DNA of 8,499 nucleotides from Candidatus Sifarchaeum marinoarchaea (GTDB lineage Archaea > Asgardarchaeota > Sifarchaeia > Borrarchaeales > Borrarchaeaceae), in the NCBI GenBank assembly GCA_016294985.1, contig JAECRW010000062.1, positions 1 through 8,499 of the forward strand, in the 5' to 3' direction. A model generated the notes under the pieces. It was not told the origin of the DNA. It saw only the letters and a list, made by a program, of their open reading frames with translations, and did no database searches. The translations under genes were made by a program, and so were the position numbers. The first letter of the stretch is position 1, and the number at the start of each line of letters is the position of its first letter. Of the stretch, positions 4,872 through 8,499 are shown piece by piece.

Positions 4872-5900
4872 ATGGAGACTCAAAACTTGGCATGTACAGT
4901 TATAGTGGGAGGATTTTTCGGCGACGAAGGTAAAGGAAAGATCGCCTCATATCTTGCAATTTCGGATAAACTCGCTGCAATGGTTCGAGCAGGTTGTGGA
5001 ACAAATGCAGGTCATACTGTAGTTTATAAAGGCGAAAAATTCAAACTTCGTCAAATTCCATGCGGCTTTGTAAACGAGAAGACGAAACTCTACATGTCTG
5101 CTGGTGTGTTAGTCGACCCAGAAGTCATTATCAAAGAGATAGAAGAGACTAACACCAAAGAACGGCTCAAAATTGACTTTCATACTGGAATCATTGAACC
5201 ACAACATCGGGAACGAGATACAGGTACTGCTATTTCAAAAATAATTGGGACCACAGGTTCTGGAAGTGGCCCCTGTAATGTTGATCGGGCTTCTAGGGTT
5301 GGCAAAGTAGCAAAGGATGTTCCTGAACTCGCAGAATACTTATGTGATGTAGCTCGCGAAGTAAACGAATTAATTGATGCCCAAGAGAATGTAGTTCTCG
5401 AAGGTACACAGGGAACATTCCTCTCACTTTATCATGGCACTTATCCCTTTGTAACAAGCAAAGATGTGTGCGCCAGTGCGATATGTAGTGATGTCGGTAT
5501 TGGTCCAACTAAAATAGACGATGTTCTGGTCATCTTTAAAGCTTACGTAACGCGCGTGGGAGAGGGACCTTTAGAAGGCGAATTATCCGAAGAAGAGACT
5601 ATAAAACGAGGATGGCAGGAAAAAGGTACAGTGACAGGGCGTACACGACGAGCAAGTCCTTTTAATTATAAGTTGGCAAAACGAGCAGTCTTCTTAAATG
5701 GGGCGACTCAATGCGCACTTACAAAATTAGATGTTGTATTTCCAGATGCAAAAGGTATAAAAACTTTTGAAGAATTGCCGAGGGAAGCGGTTGGGTTTAT
5801 CCGTGAGGTTGAAGCCCAATTAAAGATACCAGTCACTTTAATTGGTACTGGTCCAGGTGTAGAAGAAATTATTGATAGAAGATCTGATTTACTTCGCTAG
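4872..5900 (+). CDS. purA: Adenylosuccinate synthetase, short archaeal form
   Basis: Cytosolic GTP-dependent enzyme that joins IMP and aspartate to give adenylosuccinate, the first committed step from IMP to AMP. At 342 residues it fits the compact archaeal type; bacterial and eukaryotic enzymes are around 430. The P-loop is GDEGKGK (residues 17-23) with catalytic Asp18, and catalytic His48 is in GTNAGHT (43-49). Further family motifs are GTTGSGSGP (126-134, the archaeal variant), LEGTQGTFLSLYHGTYPFVT (176-195), TVTGRTRR (253-260), LTKLDV (283-288) and the guanine-side GTGPG (325-329). The ATG at 4872 is chosen because the protein then begins a few residues before the first strand. A TTG at 4842 is in frame but sits inside the 30-bp repeat and adds a non-family extension. 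No clear Shine-Dalgarno precedes either. The eL22-like gene follows after 48 bp. Confidence 0.95.
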   Translation: METQNLACTVIVGGFFGDEGKGKIASYLAISDKLAAMVRAGCGTNAGHTVVYKGEKFKLRQIPCGFVNEKTKLYMSAGVLVDPEVIIKEIEETNTKERLKIDFHTGIIEPQHRERDTGTAISKIIGTTGSGSGPCNVDRASRVGKVAKDVPELAEYLCDVAREVNELIDAQENVVLEGTQGTFLSLYHGTYPFVTSKDVCASAICSDVGIGPTKIDDVLVIFKAYVTRVGEGPLEGELSEEETIKRGWQEKGTVTGRTRRASPFNYKLAKRAVFLNGATQCALTKLDVVFPDAKGIKTFEELPREAVGFIREVEAQLKIPVTLIGTGPGVEEIIDRRSDLLR

Positions 5901-5935
5901 ATTTATTAATTCAATTCAATTTCATATATTCTAAA

Positions 5936-5941
5936 AGGAGG
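5936..5941 (+). promoter_or_regulatory. Strong Shine-Dalgarno for the eL22-like gene
   Basis: AGGAGG with a 7-nt spacer before the ATG at 5949 is the best ribosome binding site in the window. It suggests high translation, as expected for a ribosomal protein. Confidence 0.8.
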
Positions 5942-5948
5942 ACAAAAT

Positions 5949-6263
5949 ATGACTTATGTAATTGCGGCAGAAGACCTGTCAAAGAAAAAAGGTCAATTTT
6001 TTGAGGATCTGACCACATATCTTGAAGAAAAACTTCCGCGGTACATGAATATTTCGATAGAAGGTTCGGATATAGTGGTGTCAACTGATTCTCCTGAAAG
6101 AAGTTTCAGCAAACGAACTCTTCGTCAACTTATCCGAAAACATTTGCACAAAGTTCGGTTAAAAGGAGAACTCAAAGTAATTGCAGGAGAAAAAGACGAA
6201 TATATAATTAAGAAAAGGAAAGGGATAGAACTCGAAATCGAAGAAGAAGAGGAAGAGTTCTAA
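5949..6263 (+). CDS. Ribosomal protein eL22 (L22e) homologue
   Basis: A 104-residue small protein resembling eukaryotic large-subunit protein eL22. It follows the human eL22 order by eye: an N-terminal helix FFEDLTTYLEEKLP (residues 17-30, compare FEQFLQERIK), a strand pair NISIEGSDIVVSTDSP (34-49, compare ITVTSEVP), then the diagnostic FSKRTLRQLIRKHLHKVRL (53-71, compare FSKRYLKYLTKKYLKKNNL), KGELKVIAGEKDEYIIKK (72-89, compare RDWLRVVANSKESYELR) and a Glu-rich tail (94-103) like the human acidic tail. It lacks the Lys-rich N-terminal extension and the HPVEDGI segment of eukaryotic eL22. eL22 is absent from most archaea and was reported in Lokiarchaeum, so this is a lineage clue. It sits 48 bp after purA and is probably co-transcribed, with its own strong ribosome site. 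The alternative is a paralogous RNA-binding protein outside the ribosome. Homology is judged from pattern, not from a search. Confidence 0.82.
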   Translation: MTYVIAAEDLSKKKGQFFEDLTTYLEEKLPRYMNISIEGSDIVVSTDSPERSFSKRTLRQLIRKHLHKVRLKGELKVIAGEKDEYIIKKRKGIELEIEEEEEEF

Positions 6264-6286
6264 AAACGTATATAATTTCAAATAAG

Positions 6287-6313
6287 AGCATTTCATCTTT
6301 TTCTTGCATTTTC
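6287..6313 (+). terminator. T-rich tract, possible archaeal terminator after the eL22 gene
   Basis: A pyrimidine-rich run with several T3-T5 blocks begins about 25 bp after the eL22 stop. Archaeal RNA polymerase can stop at such tracts without a hairpin. It would separate purA-eL22 from the nitrilase-gatA pair. Confidence 0.3.
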
Positions 6314-6340
6314 TAAAACGAAGAAATCAATTTCTTTGAG

Positions 6341-6350
6341 AATAAATATA
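6341..6350 (+). promoter_or_regulatory. Putative promoter of the nitrilase-gatA pair
   Basis: AATAAATATA lies about 30 bp before the ATG at 6380, implying a very short leader starting near 6370. An inverted repeat AAGAAA-TCAA-TTTCTT (6321-6336) lies directly upstream. A second candidate, GTATATAATT (6269-6278), sits just after the eL22 stop. Confidence 0.3.
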
Positions 6351-6379
6351 TTCGGAAAATCTCGATAGGATCAGATCTA

Positions 6380-7237
6380 ATGAAGGAAAAAATCTCTGTC
6401 ACTTTAGCACAAATGGATCCTAGTTTGGAGAATAAAGAATCAAATCTTAAAAAGATGCAAAGTTGGATCGAACGTGCTGCTCGTGAAGAATCAGACTTAA
6501 TTGTATTTCCAGAGATGTCTTTGACGGGCTATAGTCTGCGTGATCATGTATTTGCGCTATCAGAGCCTATTCCGGGTGACTCTGTTAAAAAACTTGAAGA
6601 AATTGCCATCGAGAATAATATACATGTAATTTTTGGAATGCCCGAGATGAGTGAACTAAAGGGTGTCATCTATAATTCTGCCGTCCTCTTAGGGCCTGGT
6701 CCTCAAGGTTATATTGGTAAATATCGAAAACAATTCCTACCAACTCACGGACCTTTTGAAGAACTTCGGTATTTCCGGCCAGGGCCTGTTCCAAAAGTTT
6801 TTGAAACATCAATTGGCACTATAGGTCTACAGATCTGCTTTGACGCCTTTCTGCCAGAAGTATCGAGATTCCTTGCAGTGGAAGGAGCCGATATCCTTGT
6901 GAATATATCTGCAGCTCCAGCGATTGGAAAAGCCCACTCAAGATGGGGTAGGGCATCGTTTGAGACGATCATACCAGCGCGCGCTATGGAGAATACAGTA
7001 TTTTTTGTTTATGTTAACTTAGTAGGAATTGAAAACAATGTTCTATTTTGTGGCGGCAGTGAGATTGCTGCACCAAATGGAGAACAAATCGCTAAAGCGA
7101 AATATGATGAAGAAGATTTTTTGACAGTAAAACTGGATCTCTCGAAAATACAGAAAACGAGGCGTTCATTTACTTTCCTTACTCACATTCGTCCTGAGTT
7201 GTATGATCGAATTTCCGATCGGATAAGAAAGATATGA
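6380..7237 (+). CDS. Nitrilase-superfamily carbon-nitrogen hydrolase
   Basis: A 285-residue predicted cytosolic amidohydrolase of the CN-hydrolase fold, cleaving an amide or nitrile in an unidentified substrate. The full catalytic set is present: Glu45 in VFPEMSLTGY (42-51), Lys117 in GKYRKQFLP (113-121), Cys153 in IGLQICFDAFLPE (148-160), and the additional acidic position in HGPFEELRYF (123-132). The NISAAP segment (175-180) and PARAMENTVFFVYVN (199-213) also fit the family. The protein is a stand-alone domain, with no fused NAD synthetase or acyltransferase. ATG at 6380 follows only a weak AGGA, compatible with a short-leader transcript. The gatA start lies 27 bp after its stop, so the two are probably one transcription unit. 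Candidates include an omega-amidase, a carbamoyl-amine hydrolase or an ammonia-providing amidase; residues alone do not discriminate. Confidence 0.9.
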   Translation: MKEKISVTLAQMDPSLENKESNLKKMQSWIERAAREESDLIVFPEMSLTGYSLRDHVFALSEPIPGDSVKKLEEIAIENNIHVIFGMPEMSELKGVIYNSAVLLGPGPQGYIGKYRKQFLPTHGPFEELRYFRPGPVPKVFETSIGTIGLQICFDAFLPEVSRFLAVEGADILVNISAAPAIGKAHSRWGRASFETIIPARAMENTVFFVYVNLVGIENNVLFCGGSEIAAPNGEQIAKAKYDEEDFLTVKLDLSKIQKTRRSFTFLTHIRPELYDRISDRIRKI

Positions 7238-7264
7238 TTTATCGACTTGAGGTGTTATTACCCT

Positions 7265-8499
7265 GTGAAGCTAAATGAATACACAGCTCACGAATTACTC
7301 AAAAAACTCGAATCTCAAGAAGTATCTGCTGAATCTATCGTTTTAGCATGCTTTGAGAAAATTGAACGTCTTGATAAGGAACTGCATGCTTTCATAACAC
7401 TTACAAAAGACATTGCACTAAACCAGGCTAAAGAATTTGATAATACATTCTCTAAGGACCAATGGGGGAAGCCTCTGTTTGGAATTCCTCTTGGCATCAA
7501 GGATACGATTTCAACTCTAGGAGTTCGTACAACTTGTGGCTCAAAGATGCTCGAAAAATACATTCCCCCTTATGATGCAACAGTTGTTGAACTTGTCAAG
7601 ACCTTTGGAATGATCCCACTTGGCAAGACTAACATGGATGAGTATGCTATGGGGAGTAGTACCGAATCAAGTTATTTTGGACCAACATTGAATCCATGGA
7701 ACTTATCACGAGTTCCCGGCGGTAGTAGTGGAGGAAGCGCAGCAGCTGTTGCGTCTGATGAAGTGATTATGGCTCTAGGAACAGATACAGGCGGATCGAT
7801 TCGTTGTCCCGCAAGTTTTTGCTCTGTCGTCGGTCTCAAACCTACCTATGGCTTGATTAGCAGGTATGGTCTGATTGCATATGCTAATAGCTTAGAACAA
7901 ATTGGTCCGATTACAAAAGATGTTCACGATTCAGCACTATTGTTGACCACAATTGCCGGGTACGATCCAAAGGACAGTACAAGCGTTGATATTCCTGGAG
8001 AAGATTATAAGAAATATCTAGTAGAAGATGTCAGCTCTATTAAGATTGGTGTACCAAAAGAATTCTTTGCGGAAGGCACTGATGAATCTATCATAAAGTC
8101 CGTATGGGCCGTTATACACAAATTAGAGGATCTAGGTGCTTCATATGTTGAATTATCTCTTCCTTCGTTGAAATATTCTCTTCCCACCTATTATGTGATC
8201 GCGATGAGCGAAGCTAGTTCCAATCTCGCCCGTTATGATGGTGTCCGTTATGGATATCGAATAGAAAAAGAAAAAGATAAAGCTATGGATCAATCATTCT
8301 CAGAAAGTAGAAGAATTGGTTTTGGTGCAGAAGTAAGACGCCGCATTATGCTTGGAACGTATGCGCTTTCAGCAGGTTATTATGATATGTATTACCTTAA
8401 GGCACTCAAAGTCCGCACTCTGATAAAAAACGACTTCGAAAAGGCATTCAAGGAAAGCGACGTTCTGATCGGTCCAACTATGCCCTACCTTCCATTCAA
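7265..8499 (+). CDS. gatA: Aspartyl/glutamyl-tRNA amidotransferase subunit A (3'-partial)
   Basis: Amidase-signature glutaminase subunit of the GatCAB complex, which converts misacylated Glu-tRNA(Gln) and/or Asp-tRNA(Asn) to the cognate amide form, taking ammonia from glutamine. The frame is open from GTG at 7265 to the right edge (411 complete codons; family length is about 470-490, so the C-terminus is missing). The Lys-Ser-Ser triad is intact: Lys79 in GIPLGIKDTIS (73-83), Ser154 in PGGSSGGSAAAVAS (151-164) and Ser178 in GTDTGGSIRCPAS (172-184), the same numbers I recall for Staphylococcus aureus GatA. Further GatA-type segments are KTNMDEYAMGSSTESS (121-136) and SRYGLIAYANSLEQIGPITK (199-218). 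GAGGTG (7249-7254) lies 10 nt before the GTG and supports this start. No gatC lies directly upstream in the window; gatC and gatB may be downstream or elsewhere. A GatA-like general amidase is less likely given the tRNA-type motifs. Confidence 0.93.
   Translation, partial: MKLNEYTAHELLKKLESQEVSAESIVLACFEKIERLDKELHAFITLTKDIALNQAKEFDNTFSKDQWGKPLFGIPLGIKDTISTLGVRTTCGSKMLEKYIPPYDATVVELVKTFGMIPLGKTNMDEYAMGSSTESSYFGPTLNPWNLSRVPGGSSGGSAAAVASDEVIMALGTDTGGSIRCPASFCSVVGLKPTYGLISRYGLIAYANSLEQIGPITKDVHDSALLLTTIAGYDPKDSTSVDIPGEDYKKYLVEDVSSIKIGVPKEFFAEGTDESIIKSVWAVIHKLEDLGASYVELSLPSLKYSLPTYYVIAMSEASSNLARYDGVRYGYRIEKEKDKAMDQSFSESRRIGFGAEVRRRIMLGTYALSAGYYDMYYLKALKVRTLIKNDFEKAFKESDVLIGPTMPYLPF

Noticed and set aside
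7315..8187. Minus-strand open frames inside gatA (7315-7563, 8005-8187) and similar antisense frames inside the flavoprotein, purA and nitrilase genes
   Set aside because: They lie opposite strongly conserved coding sequence, have no ribosome sites or family features, and are shadows of the real genes.
1..8499. CRISPR array, insertion sequence, toxin-antitoxin pair or defence island
   Set aside because: No regularly spaced repeats, transposase, nuclease or toxin-like gene is visible; the only repeat is the two-copy 30-mer upstream of purA.

Overview
The window looks archaeal and AT-rich. Adenylosuccinate synthetase is the short archaeal form. Several genes have TTTAAA/TATATA-type boxes about 25-35 bp before a plausible transcript start, and ribosome binding sites are GGTG/GGAGG-like. 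GTG and TTG starts are used. The most telling gene is a 104-residue protein that looks like eL22 (L22e), a ribosomal protein long considered eukaryote-specific and reported in Lokiarchaeum/Asgard genomes. An Asgard or closely related archaeon is therefore the best guess, but the sequence alone does not settle the lineage.

Layout. Positions 1-1515 (+): the C-terminal four fifths of a pyridine-nucleotide-disulfide oxidoreductase (dihydrolipoamide dehydrogenase/mercuric reductase type), then a one-domain rhodanese 34 bp later, probably one sulfur/thiol redox operon. Positions 1516-2303 (+): a leader with possible hairpins and a class I SAM-dependent methyltransferase. Positions 2329-4301 (-): a DUF2156 (MprF C-terminal-like) protein and, upstream of it, a DMT/EamA-family 10-TM transporter gene broken by a single-base frameshift in an A5 run. 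Positions 4302-4871: a 570-bp divergent intergenic region with no convincing gene. It holds a strong G/C hairpin, two perfect palindromes, TATA-like boxes and two copies of a 30-bp imperfect direct repeat 399 bp apart, the second lying at the presumed 5' end of the purA transcript. Positions 4872-8499 (+): purA, the eL22-like gene, a nitrilase-superfamily amidohydrolase and the start of gatA, which runs off the right edge.

How the genes fit together. The right half is a housekeeping cluster: purine synthesis (PurA), a ribosome component (eL22) and tRNA-dependent amidation (GatA), with a carbon-nitrogen hydrolase placed 27 bp ahead of gatA and probably co-translated with it. The left half holds redox/sulfur functions and accessory genes of unknown substrate. 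No tRNA, rRNA, CRISPR array or intact insertion sequence was seen. No new multi-gene system is evident. The items most worth a second look are the archaeal eL22 gene, the repeat/hairpin-rich intergenic region, the split transporter and the rhodanese lacking the usual catalytic cysteine.
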